In this document: positions 20,188 to 28,224 of the stretch, one piece after another
How the letters are laid out: each line of letters opens with the position of its first letter
How positions within the stretch are numbered: position 1 is the stretch's first letter
Source: AWTP1-13 sp963827545
GTDB taxonomy: Bacteria > Pseudomonadota > Alphaproteobacteria > Rhizobiales > Hyphomicrobiaceae
Reading direction: 5' to 3'
Length of the DNA stretch: 64,000 nucleotides
NCBI GenBank assembly: GCA_963827545.1
Contig: CAWHBI010000002.1
Location: 1-64,000 of the forward strand
Position numbers and translations under genes: made by a program
Notes under the pieces: generated by a model
Seen by the model: only the letters and a program-made list of their open reading frames with translations
Database searches by the model: none
Told to the model about the DNA's origin: nothing

Positions 20188-21138
20188 TCAGGCCATTGAA
20201 GGCTGCCACGTTTGGCCTTTCTTGACCATGGCATTGAGGATGGTGAGAAGCTTGCGCATAGCGGCGACGATGGCGACCTTGCCGGGTTTGCCGCTGGCGC
20301 GCAGGCGCTCGTAGAAGGCCTTGATCTTGTGGTTGTGTTGGATGGCCACGCGGGCGGCGTTGAAGAGGGCTTTGCGGACATCCGAGTGACCGCCACGGAT
20401 GGCGCGATAACCGCGCCGTCGGCCACTGTCGCATGGAAAGGGTGCAAGGCCGGTGAGAGCCGCGATGCGGTGGCGGTAGCACCGGTCCGATCTCCGGCAA
20501 TTCGGCCACCAAAGTGGCCGCCACGATGGTGCCGACCGAGGGCGTGGAGGCTGAGGAATTCCAAAAGGGCGCCGAGAGTTCCGCATCGCTGGCAATGAGG
20601 CTCTCGATCTCCCGCTCGAGTTGGGTGCGCTCGGCGCGCAAGGTCTCGAGCGCGGCAGCTTGCGCTCGCGCTTGCAGGCTGTCGGGGCTCCGTACAGCTT
20701 GAGCTGAGCGCAGCGTGCGGTGATCTCCTCGCCGATCTGGGCCCGATAGCTGAGCAATTCCTTGAGCTTGGCACGGACGCTGGAGGGCAGTGCCGATGGC
20801 GCCGGCTTCATGTAGGCGCCGTAGCTGGCTAACACTTTGGCGTCGATCCTGTCGGTCTTGGCGAGTTGGCCCGTGCCCTCGGCAAAGGCGCGCACACGCG
20901 CAGGGTTGACGATGCTGCCTGGTAAGTCGGCCGCGACCAGCGCTGCCAACACCGGACGCTCCAAGCCCCCGGTCGCCTCGAGCACGACACCGCGTACACT
21001 GATTGCGCGCAGACGCTCGGCCAGCGCCGAGCGACCGGCAACACTATTGGCAACCCGGAACGGGGTCTCACGCGCCACGTACACATCGAGGAAACGCTTC
21101 GAAACATCGACGCCGATCCACTCGCCTGTGTGGGTGAT
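20188..21138 (-). pseudogene. IS110-family transposase, inactivated (left copy)
   Basis: DEDD-type IS110 recombinase. The N-terminal RuvC-like part matches the other copy (SVRGVVLEATGGLERPVLAA, KTDRIDAKVLASYGAYMKP), and the C-terminal Transposase_20 part reads IAALTGLAPFPCDSGRRRGY. Three defects are visible against the right copy. The initiating ATG is ATC at 21138-21136. Small insertions near 20690 and 20655 shift the frame, and the stretch around 20480-20570 differs by several bases. Translation could only restart at an internal ATG (21084). It cannot encode a full enzyme as written. Confidence 0.85.
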
Positions 21139-21340
21139 CTTATCCCTGCCTTGTCTGCGGCGTCATCTTGCGCCGGGCAACCGTTCGGGCTCTAGATGCG
21201 GCGGGGCGGGATCATGCTACGCGCGGGTTCGCACCCGTGGTTGGGTTCGATCTCCGACCCCGCGAACGTGTCCCCCTAGGGGGACACGTTCCCCACCCTT
21301 ATGCCTGAATTGCAAGAGACAAGGTTGGGTTAGCGCGGCC
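21139..21340 (-). ncRNA. Conserved IS110 upstream non-coding region, possible bridge RNA (left copy)
   Basis: About 200 bases between the transposase start and the element edge are conserved with 22906-23106 and include a 28-base perfect palindrome (21264-21291, arms GAACGTGTCCCCCT). In IS110-group elements the 5' non-coding region encodes the structured bridge RNA that guides recombination. The assignment is by position and conservation only. Confidence 0.35.
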
Positions 21341-21492
21341 GCGACGGCAATCATTCTTCAGGTCCGCTCAATCCGCGCGTAACCCAACTGGGGCGCGCGC
21401 CGCAGGCACGGGAGTGTTGGGTTGCGGGCGGATGCGGGCGTTGCGGAGCTAATCGCTCTCGCCCGCGGTGGCCGCGCCAACCCGACCTACGC
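21322..21492. repeat. Two GGTTGGGTTAGCG-type palindromic intergenic repeats
   Basis: The first (21322-21401) pairs GGTTGGGTTAGCGCGGCC with CGCGCGTAACCCAAC-like sequence. The second (about 21416-21492) runs from GTTGGGTTGCGGGC to GGCCGCGCCAACCCGACC. Relatives are at 22764-22922. The 21341-21664 interval holds only these repeats and the leader of the next gene. Confidence 0.7.
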
Positions 21493-21664
21493 TCTACTGC
21501 GCTCTACGCCGCTCCGTCGCCTAACCCTCGCCAGGCACAGTGTTTGTAGTCAACAGCACAAAAGTGATCCACGCGAGCTCGTTCGTGGTAACGCCTTTCA
21601 ATGCTATGAAAGCGACGCGTGGCACTGCGCTCGGGGGCACATCGAATTGCGAGCGGAGGAGGGA

Positions 21665-22162
21665 ATGAGAGGCATCGTGGGGTTCTGTCTGCTCGTTGCC
21701 GCGGCGATCCTGCCGTGGATGCCGCAGGCTCTGGCGCAAAGCGGGGTGGTGAGCGGCCCGCCGCAGGTGCGACCGGGACCGAGCGCACCAGGACCGACCA
21801 GCCCGGGCCAGCCGGTGCCGCAGGACGCAGGCCTGACGTGGATCGCGGTCGCCGGCGGCTTCGATGGCAGCGGGCGCAGCGTCGGCGTCGGCTACTCCGG
21901 CCACTTCGGCTCGCGTGCCAATGCCGAAAATGCGGCAGTCGACGCGTGTCAGCGCAACCGCCGCGGCGTTCAATGTCGGCAGCCCCTCGCGGTGTCGACC
22001 GGATGCCTCTTCATCGCTCCCGGAAACCGGCCCGGCGGCGTCACGTGGGGCCGCGGTGCAACGCGCACCCTTGCCCTCGAGGAGTGCCGTCGAGGCGGAT
22101 ACACATGCGACAGGGGTAGAGTGATCGGTGGCTGCTTACCGGGTTACAGTAGTAGCAATTGA
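21665..22162 (+). CDS. Secreted DUF4189-domain protein
   Basis: A 165-residue exported protein. The signal peptide (MRGIVGFCLLVAAAILPWMP...ALAQ) is followed by a Pro/Gly-rich linker. A DUF4189-like domain then begins at about residue 58 (WIAVAGGFDGSGRSVGVGYS, RANAENAAVDACQRN) with spaced cysteines (DACQRN, QCRQP, TGCLF, EECRRG, TCDRG, GGCLP) that probably form disulfides. The family has no known enzymatic role. GGAGGAGGGA precedes the ATG, although the frame is open upstream to 21422. Together with the next gene it is enclosed by the two inverted IS110 copies. Confidence 0.8.
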   Translation: MRGIVGFCLLVAAAILPWMPQALAQSGVVSGPPQVRPGPSAPGPTSPGQPVPQDAGLTWIAVAGGFDGSGRSVGVGYSGHFGSRANAENAAVDACQRNRRGVQCRQPLAVSTGCLFIAPGNRPGGVTWGRGATRTLALEECRRGGYTCDRGRVIGGCLPGYSSSN

Positions 22163-22197
22163 GACCCACGGATCGAGCAAGCGGAGAGGAGAAACCC

Positions 22198-22732
22198 GTG
22201 CTTCCGCGCCTTGCGACAGTGTCTGCCTTGGTCTTGCTCGCGTGTGCAGCGGCCTACGCACAGGAGGGCCCGCCGCCTCGCGGAGACGACGCGGCACCCC
22301 GCCAGGAAGGCCCGCCGCTCCGCCAGGAGGAACCGCCGCCGCCCCGCCAGCAGGCTCCCCCGCCGCGTGCAGACACGCGTGGCGCAAGATGCGGCGCCGT
22401 GGCCTACACGGCTGACGGCGCGTTCGGCGCCGCCTACGGCATGGAGAATTGCGGCGACGCCGAGCGCCTGGCGATCGAGGAGTGCAGACGAGAGTTGACC
22501 GACAAGGATGATTGCGCGCGGGGGGTGGTGACGAGGCAGGAACTCGTGGTTCCACATTCAGTTCTGTCGCCAAGGCAACGACTGGACCACTCACGTCACC
22601 AGCAAGCCCACGCTCGCCGAGACCAACCGCGACGCCAGCGAGTGGGCGCAGAAATCCAAGTACGGCTCCGGCAATTGCCGCCTTGTCCCGAACGGCCTCG
22701 TGCACTCCGGCGGCCTGCACACGAAGATGTAG
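22198..22732 (+). CDS. Secreted DUF4189-like protein, frameshifted
   Basis: The GTG at 22198 follows GGAGAGGAGAAACCC. A signal peptide (TVSALVLLACAAAYAQ) is followed by a Pro/Arg/Glu-rich linker with repeated GPP/EPPPPRQ units, then a DUF4189-like core (CGAVAYTADGAFGAAYGMEN, then DAERLAIEECRREL). At about 22541 the frame shifts by one base. The continuation in the next frame is WFHIQFCRQGNDWTTHVTSK... ending GLHTKM at a TAG (22730-22732), and its cysteine spacing fits the domain. One extra G after the CTC codon explains the break. It is tandem with the other DUF4189 gene (36-base gap), likely an operon of divergent paralogues. Confidence 0.75.
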
Positions 22733-22763
22733 ACGTAGCAGCGGATGTAGTAGCAGATGTAGG

Positions 22764-22922
22764 TTGGGTTAGCGCGGCCACGACGGCAATTGCCTTGGCT
22801 CAACGCCCTGTACCGCGCGTAACCCAACTTTTCTCCAAACTCGGTGGTCTATTGGGGTGTTGGGTTACGCGCGGAGCAACGTTCAAACATTGTCTCCCCG
22901 CCGATGGCCGCGCTAACCCAAC
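22764..22922. repeat. Two more GGTTGGGTTAGCG-type palindromic repeats
   Basis: GTAGGTTGGGTTAGCGCGGC to CGCGTAACCCAAC (about 22764-22828) and GTTGGGTTACGCGCGGAGC to GGCCGCGCTAACCCAACC (about 22859-22922). The second merges into the edge of the right IS110 copy. Confidence 0.7.
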
Positions 22923-23106
22923 CTTGTCTCTCGCGATTCAGGCATAAGGGTGGGAACGTGTCCCCCTAGGGGGACACGTTCGCGGGGTCGGAGATCGAAC
23001 CCAACCACGGGTGCGAACCCGCGCGTAGCATGATCCCGCCCCGCCGCATCTAGAGCCCGAACGGTTGCCCGGCGCAAGATGACGCCGCAGACAAGGCAGG
23101 GATAAG
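22906..23106 (+). ncRNA. Conserved IS110 upstream non-coding region, possible bridge RNA (right copy)
   Basis: A 201-base conserved leader before the transposase ATG, near-identical to the left copy and containing a perfect 28-base palindrome with arms GAACGTGTCCCCCT / AGGGGGACACGTTC. Its position matches where IS110-group bridge RNAs are encoded. No experimental or covariance support is available here. Confidence 0.35.
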
Positions 23107-24047
23107 ATGACCCACACAGGCGAGTGGATCGGCGTCGATGTTTCGAAGCGTTTCCTCGATGTGTACGTGGCGCGTGAGACCCCGTTCCGGGTTGCCAATA
23201 GTGTTGCCGGTCGCTCGGCGCTGACAGAGCGTCTGCGCGCAATCAGTGTACGCGGTGTCGTGCTCGAGGCGACCGGGGGCTTGGAGCGTCCGGTGTTGGC
23301 AGCGCTGGTCGCGGCCGACTTACCAGGCAGCATCGTCAACCCTGCGCGTGTACGCGCCTTTGCCGAGGGCACGGGCCAACTCGCCAAGACCGACAGGATC
23401 GACGCCAAAGTGTTAGCCAGCTACGGCGCCTACATGAAGCCGGCGCCATCGGCACTGCCCTCCAGCGTCCGTGCCAAGCTCAAGGAATTGCTCAGCTATC
23501 GGGCCCAGATCGGCGAGGAGATCACCGCACGCTGCGCTCAGCTCAAGCTGTACGAGACCGACAGCCTGCAAGCGCGAGCGCAAGCTGCGCTCGAGACCTT
23601 GCGCGCCGAGCGCACCCAACTCGAGCGGGAGATCGAGAGCCTCATTGCCAGCGATGCGGAACTCTCGGCGCCCTTCAAATCCTCACCTCCACGCCCTCGG
23701 TCGGCACCATCGTGGCGGCCACTTTGGTGGCCGAATTGCCGGAGATCGGACGATTGTGTCGCCGCCGCATCGCGGCTCTCACCGGCCTTGCACCCTTTCC
23801 ATGCGACAGTGGCGGACGGCGCGGTTATCGCGCCATCCGTGGCGGTCGCTCGGATGTCCGCAAAGCCCTCTTCAACGCCGCCCGCGTGGCCATCCAACAC
23901 AACCACAAGATCAAGGCCTTCTACGAGCGCCTGCGCGCCAGCGGCAAACCCGGCAAGGTCGCCATCGTCGCCGCTATGCGCAAGCTTCTCACCATCCTCA
24001 ATGCCATGGTCAAGAAAGGCCAAACGTGGCAGCCTTCAATGGCCTGA
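23107..24047 (+). pseudogene. IS110-family transposase, frameshifted (right copy)
   Basis: It has an intact ATG and N-terminal DEDD domain (GEWIGVDVSKRFLDVYVARE with the first catalytic Asp, then KTDRIDAKVLASYGAYMKP and QLEREIESLIASDAELSAPF). The frame breaks near 23680: one missing base before ATC CTC ACC diverts it, and the C-terminal half (VAATLVAELPEIG, then IAALTGLAPFPCDSGGRRGY and DVRKALFNAARVAIQHNHKI) continues in the next frame to a TGA at 24045-24047. The repaired protein would be about 313 residues, normal for IS110. The defects differ from those of the left copy, so each was damaged independently, or the sequence has errors. Confidence 0.85.
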
Positions 24048-24105
24048 CGCGCTACCGAAACAAAACGGTTGCTACAAGACGCTCCTAGTCACGGGCATCC
24101 TCCGA

Positions 24106-24577
24106 ATGAGCAATCGCGAGACCATTGTCGGCCTCATCTCGGACACACATGGGCTCGTGGGCCCGAAGCACTCGCAGCGCTCGACGGGTCGGAGCTCATC
24201 ATTCACGCTGGCGACGTCGGGCGGCCAGAGGTCATCGAGGCGCTACAGGCCATAGCCCCTACGTTCGCCGTTAGAGGGAACATCGACACTCAGGACTGGG
24301 CAGCGGCCCTCCCGCTAACAAAGGTGGTCGAGGCGGGCGAGGTCTGTTCTGGGTGTTGCACGAGATCGCGCACCTGGAGCTCGACCCAGCCGCTGCTGGC
24401 TTCGCGGCCGTCATTTTCGGCCACTCGCATCAGCCCTCGATCGAGACCAAGGATGGGGTCCTGTACGTCAACCCGGGAAGTGCCGGTCCGCGTCGTTTCA
24501 AGCTGCCGGTGACGGTTGCTCGCGCCAGAGTATCGGGGCGGAGAATCCAGGCGGAGATTTTGGAATTGAACGTGTAG
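24106..24577 (+). CDS. YfcE-type metallophosphoesterase, two frameshifts
   Basis: A small calcineurin-like phosphodiesterase assembled from three frames. The pieces are ETIVGLISDTHGLVGP (metal ligands D and H in SDTHG), then ALAALDGSELIIHAGDVGRP...FAVRGNID (GD and GN motifs), then VLHEIAHLELDPAAAGFAAV...FGHSHQP...NPGSAGPRRF (GHSH). One missing G near 24163 and one missing T near 24347, both within short homopolymers, restore a normal protein of about 157 residues. Two independent homopolymer deletions in one otherwise conserved gene suggest sequence errors. The gene begins 31 bases after the IS110 copy. Confidence 0.8.
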
Positions 24578-24696
24578 GGAGTGAACGTCCTGAACCTGAA
24601 AACCGCAGCGCCACCTCGCCACGCCTTAGGAGCTGCACGCAAAGGCACCTATATTTGCGGTAGATTGCTCCCAGGAGAAACAGCGGGTTCCTACAC

Positions 24697-25706
24697 ATGG
24701 CCCTAACCGCCCAGGAAATCGAACGCTACAAGCGCCACCTCGTGCTGCGCGATGTCGGCGGCCAGGGCCAGCAGAAGATCAAGGCGCGCGCGTCCTGGTG
24801 ATCGGCGCGGGCGGCCTGGGCTCGCCGGTGCTCATGTACCTCGCGGCCGCCGGCGTCGGCACGCTCGGAATCATCGACGACGACCGCGTCTCGCTCGACA
24901 ACCTGCAGCGCCAGATCGTGCACGACACCCCGCACGTGGGCGTCGCCAAGGTCGAGAGCGCCAGGGAGACCATCGCCAGGCTGAACCCGCACGTGCGCGT
25001 CGAAGCCCACGAGGCGCGCATCGATGCGGAGAACGCCCTCGACATCATCGCCCGCTACGACGTCGTCGCCGACGGCTCCGACAACTTCGCCACCCGCTAC
25101 CTCGTCAGCGATGCCTGCTACCTGGCGAAGACGCCGCTCGTGTTCGCGGCCGTGGGACCGTTCGACGGCTACGTCACCACCCTGAAGCCGCACGAGCGCG
25201 GGCCGGACGGCAAGCCCTATCCCAGCTACCGCTGCCTCTTCCCGGAGGCGCCGCCGCCCGGAACGGTCGCCAACTGCGCCGAGGTCGGCGTGCTGGGCGC
25301 CGCCGTCGGCGTGATCGGCACGCTGCAGGCAACGGAGGTCTTGAAGGAGATCCTCGGGCTCGGCAACAGCCTGGCCGGCCGCCTGCTGCTCTACGACGCG
25401 CAGGCTGCGCGCTTCACCGACATCAAGGTCGCCTGGGACCCGGCCAACCCGCTCTCGGGAGAGAAGCCGACCATCCGCGACCTCTCTATCCACGAGGGCA
25501 AGGGGACGGCGCAGTGTGCGCGGCCTGAAGGGACACGCTTGAAGCGGGGGCAAGACCGTGGCCATTCGCGGCATCCTGTTCGACAAGGACGGCACGATCA
25601 TCGACTATTGGCACACTTGGCTGCCCATCAACCGCCAGGCGGCGCTCTACGCGGCACGCGGCGACAAGGCGCTGGCCGACGATCTCCTGCGCCTCGGCGG
25701 CCATGA
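24697..25706 (+). CDS. moeB: MoeB/HesA/ThiF-family adenylyltransferase, frameshifted
   Basis: An E1-like enzyme that adenylates the C-terminus of a sulfur-carrier protein such as MoaD or ThiS. The start at 24697 gives LTAQEIERYKRHLVLRDVGG, the MoeB opening. One missing base near 24787 shifts the frame, after which VIGAGGLGSPVLMYLAAAGV (ATP-binding GxGGxG), DNLQRQI, GSDNFATRYLVSDACYL and PSYRCLFPE follow. The gene can be read from an internal GTG at 24798. Homology ends near 25510 (RDLSIHEGKG); the remaining frame to 25706 overlaps the start of the HAD gene and is probably an artefact of another small indel at the true 3' end near 25528. MoeB is favoured over ThiF by overall similarity. Confidence 0.78.
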
Positions 25707-26268
25707 TCCTGCGACCGACCGCGTGACCCCGGGCACCCCGCTCGCCGCCGGCGACTTCGACGACATCGCCCGGGCCTTCGCCGCCCACCCCCGCGTCGCT
25801 CCGGCCTCCGAGCTGGCGGCCGGCATCGAGCGCATCTTCCGCGCCGGCGGCGCGGAGCACTCGGCCCTCATCGATGGCGCGCGCGCCACGATCGTCGAAT
25901 TGCGCCGCCGCGGCTTTCGCATCGGCCTCGCCACCAATGATTCGGCGGGCGGACTGGAAGCATCGCTGGCGCAGCACGACATCCTGGAGCACTTCGATTT
26001 CACGGCCGGCTGCGATTCCGGCTACGGCGCCAAGCCCGATCCGCGCATGGCGCTGGGCTTCTGCGAAGCCGTGAAGGTCAGCCCGGGCGAGGTGGCGGTG
26101 GTCGGCGACGCCGTGCACGATCTCGCGATGGGCCGCGCCGCCGGCGTTGGGCTCACCGTCGGCGTCCTCAGCGGCACCAGCGAGCGCGAGGACCTCGAAG
26201 GCCACGCCGACCTGATCCTCGACAGCATCAGGGACATGCTGCCGCTGCCGCAGTTTCAGACGCCCTAG
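25558..26268 (+). CDS. HAD-family hydrolase, phosphoglycolate phosphatase-like
   Basis: A 236-residue haloacid dehalogenase superfamily phosphatase. Motif I is ILFDKDGTIIDYW (nucleophile Asp), motif II is the threonine in LATND, and motif IV is VAVVGDAVHDLAMGRAAGVG. A helical cap lies between motifs I and II (about residues 20-85), as in Gph/PGMB-type enzymes. The start is a GTG at 25558 with a G-rich ribosome-binding sequence. The substrate is unknown. It immediately follows, and may overlap, the MoeB-like gene, suggesting co-transcription. Confidence 0.85.
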   Translation: MAIRGILFDKDGTIIDYWHTWLPINRQAALYAARGDKALADDLLRLGGHDPATDRVTPGTPLAAGDFDDIARAFAAHPRVAPASELAAGIERIFRAGGAEHSALIDGARATIVELRRRGFRIGLATNDSAGGLEASLAQHDILEHFDFTAGCDSGYGAKPDPRMALGFCEAVKVSPGEVAVVGDAVHDLAMGRAAGVGLTVGVLSGTSEREDLEGHADLILDSIRDMLPLPQFQTP

Positions 26269-26304
26269 CCCGCCGCTTCAGACCGAATCTCCTCGGGTTT
26301 GCCT

Positions 26305-26349
26305 TGCATTATTATGCATTTCGGGCTAGACAAACGGAATAATAATGCA
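26305..26349. promoter_or_regulatory. BoxR/BzdR-like operator upstream of boxC
   Basis: TGCATTATTATGCA (26305-26318) is an exact TGCA-N6-TGCA site. An inverted half, TAATAATGCA, follows at 26340-26349. TGCA-N6-TGCA is the motif described for BoxR and BzdR, the benzoyl-CoA-responsive repressors of benzoate pathways. It lies 101 bases before the boxC start in an unusually AT-rich patch. Confidence 0.65.
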
Positions 26350-26418
26350 TGCGTGTTGCAGCGGCGGCCGCAGCCGGGCGAGAACGTCTGCGCGACAGAC
26401 AGTGGGAGTGACGCCGTC

Positions 26419-28076
26419 ATGGCCAAGCGCATCGATTTCCAGACCGAGCCCGCCCGCTACCGTCACTGGAAGCTGAAGTTCGACGGCGACGTGGCCGAGC
26501 TGCTGATGGACGTCGACGAGAACGCCGGCCTGTTCGAGGGCTATCAGCTCAAGCTCAACTCCTACGATCTGGGCGTCGACATCGAGCTTGCCGACGCCGT
26601 GCAGCGGCTGCGTTTCGAGCACCCCGAGGTGAAGGTCGTGGTGCTGAAATCGGGCAAGGACCGCGTGTTCTGCGCCGGCGCCAACATCCGCATGCTGGCG
26701 GGCTCCACCCACGCCCACAAGGTCAACTTCTGCAAGTTCACCAACGAGACGCGCAACGCCATGGAGGATGCGAGCGCAACCTCCGGACAGAAGTATCTCT
26801 GCGCGATCCGCGGCACGGCGGCCGGCGGCGGCTACGAGCTGGCCTTGGCGACCGACCACATCCTGCTCGCCGACGACGGCAACTCGACGGTGGCGTTGCC
26901 CGAGCTGCCGCTGCTCGCCGTGCTGCCGGGAACCGGCGGGCTCACCCGCGTCACCGACAAGCGCAAGGTGCGCCGCGACCTCGCCGATGCGTTCTGCACG
27001 GTCGAGGAGGGCGTGCGCGGCGCCCGCGCCGTCAAGTGGCGGCTGGTCGACCAGACGGTGCCGAACTCCAAGTTCGAGCAGACCGTCAAGGACACCGCCA
27101 GGAAGCTCGCGGCGCAGTCGGACCGGCCCAGCGGCGCCAAGGGCATCACGCTCACCCCGATCGAGCGCAAAATCGAGGCGGATGCCGTCACCTACTCGAG
27201 CATGCGCGTCGATATCGATCGCGCGACGCGGCGCGCGACGATCACCATCCAGGGGCCCGCCGCCGCGCCGCCCGCTTCGGCCGATGCCATGCAGCAGGAG
27301 GGCGCCCAATTCTGGCCGCTGCGGCTGGCGCGCGAGCTCGACGATGCCATCCTGCACCTGCGTCTCAACGAGGCCGACATCGGCGTCCTGATCTTCAAGT
27401 CGCAAGGCGAGCCGGCCCAAGTGCTGGCCTACGATGCGTTCCTGGAGGCCAACAAGAGCCACTGGCTGGCCCGCGAGATCCTGCACTACTGGAAGCGCGT
27501 GCTGAAGCGCGTCGACGTCACCTCCCGCTCGCTGGTGGCGCTGGTCGAGCCGGGCAGCTGCTTTGCCGGCACGCTGGCCGAGATCGTGTTCGCCTGCGAC
27601 CGCTCTTTCATGCTGGTGGGCGGCTTCCAGGGCGACAACCGCCCGCCCGCCGCCATCACGCTGTCGGCGCTCAACTTCGGCGCCTACCCGATGAGCAACG
27701 GCCTCACGCGGCTTGCCACGCGCTTCCTCGGCGAGCCCGAGAGCGTGGAGGCGGCGAAGCCGAGACCGGCAAGCCGCTCGAGGCGGAGGCCTGCGAGAGC
27801 CTCGGGCTCGTCACCTCGGCGTTCGATCACGTCGACTGGGACGACGAGGTGCGCATCTTCCTGGAGGAGCGGTCCTCCTTCTCCGCCGACGGCCTCACCG
27901 GCATGGAGGCGAACCTGCGCTTCGCCGGCCCCGAGACCATGGAGACCAAGATCTTCGGCCGCCTCACGGCCTGGCAGAACTGGATCTTCCAGCGCCCCAA
28001 CGCCGCCGGCGCCGAGGGCGCACTCAAGCGCTACGGCACCGGCGTCAAGGCCAATTTCAACCCGGAGAGGGTGTGA
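26419..28076 (+). CDS. boxC: Benzoyl-CoA-dihydrodiol lyase (2,3-epoxybenzoyl-CoA hydrolase), frameshifted
   Basis: Third-step enzyme of the aerobic box pathway. It opens the ring of 2,3-epoxybenzoyl-CoA, releasing formate and forming 3,4-dehydroadipyl-CoA semialdehyde. Two crotonase-like halves are visible, the first with VVVLKSGKDRVFCAGANIRM and AIRGTAAGGGYELALATDHI, the second with ALVEPGSCFAGTLAEIVFAC. Near 27761 one G is missing from a GG pair; after it the correct frame continues ETGKPLEAEACESLGLVTSA to ALKRYGTGVKANFNPERV and a TGA at 28074-28076. Repaired length is about 552 residues, normal for BoxC. The ATG at 26419 starts MAKRIDFQTEPARYRHWKLK. It is first in the box operon, 148 bases before boxB. 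Confidence 0.93.
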
Positions 28077-28080
28077 CATT

Positions 28081-28199
28081 CTCCCTCTCCCCGTCCTTAC
28101 GGGGAGAGGGTCGGGGTGAGGGGCAGAAGAAACGACGGCCTGAATGTGTGGCCGCCCCTCACCCTAACCCTCTCCCCACGGAAGAGTGGGAGAGGGGAC
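28081..28199. repeat. Paired CTCTCCCC palindromic repeats between boxC and boxB
   Basis: Two stem-loops: CTCTCCCCGT/ACGGGGAGAG near 28085-28108, and CCCTCACCCTAACCCTCTCC facing GGGAGAGGGG near 28155-28199. Outer GGTGAGGGG and CCCCTCACC also pair. The same family occurs at 29.7, 31.2 and 43.6 kb. Confidence 0.75.
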
Positions 28200-28224
28200 A
28201 GGACCGAGCAAGAGGAAACGCGAG

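Larger units (their letters stand above)
20160..21340 (-). mobile_element. IS110-family element, left inverted copy
   Basis: This 1.18-kb segment is repeated in inverted orientation at 22906-24075. The homology runs from GTAGCAACCG at 20160 to GGCCGCGCTAACC (complement) at 21340. It contains a decayed IS110 transposase and about 200 bases of conserved non-coding DNA upstream of it. The outer end next to the transposase start lies in a GGTTGGGTTAGCGCGGCC intergenic repeat, which may be the insertion target rather than part of the IS. Confidence 0.85.
22906..24075 (+). mobile_element. IS110-family element, right inverted copy
   Basis: This 1.17-kb segment is nearly identical to the reverse complement of 20160-21340. 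It contains the upstream non-coding block with the 28-base palindrome at 22954-22981, the transposase from 23107, and ends in GGTTGCTAC at 24071-24075. The two inverted copies bracket 1.6 kb with two DUF4189 genes. Confidence 0.85.

Noticed and set aside
21225..21265. tRNA-like T-loop (GGTTCGATCTCC) near the IS110 leader
   Set aside because: No acceptor stem, anticodon arm or CCA context; the sequence is repeated with the IS in both copies.
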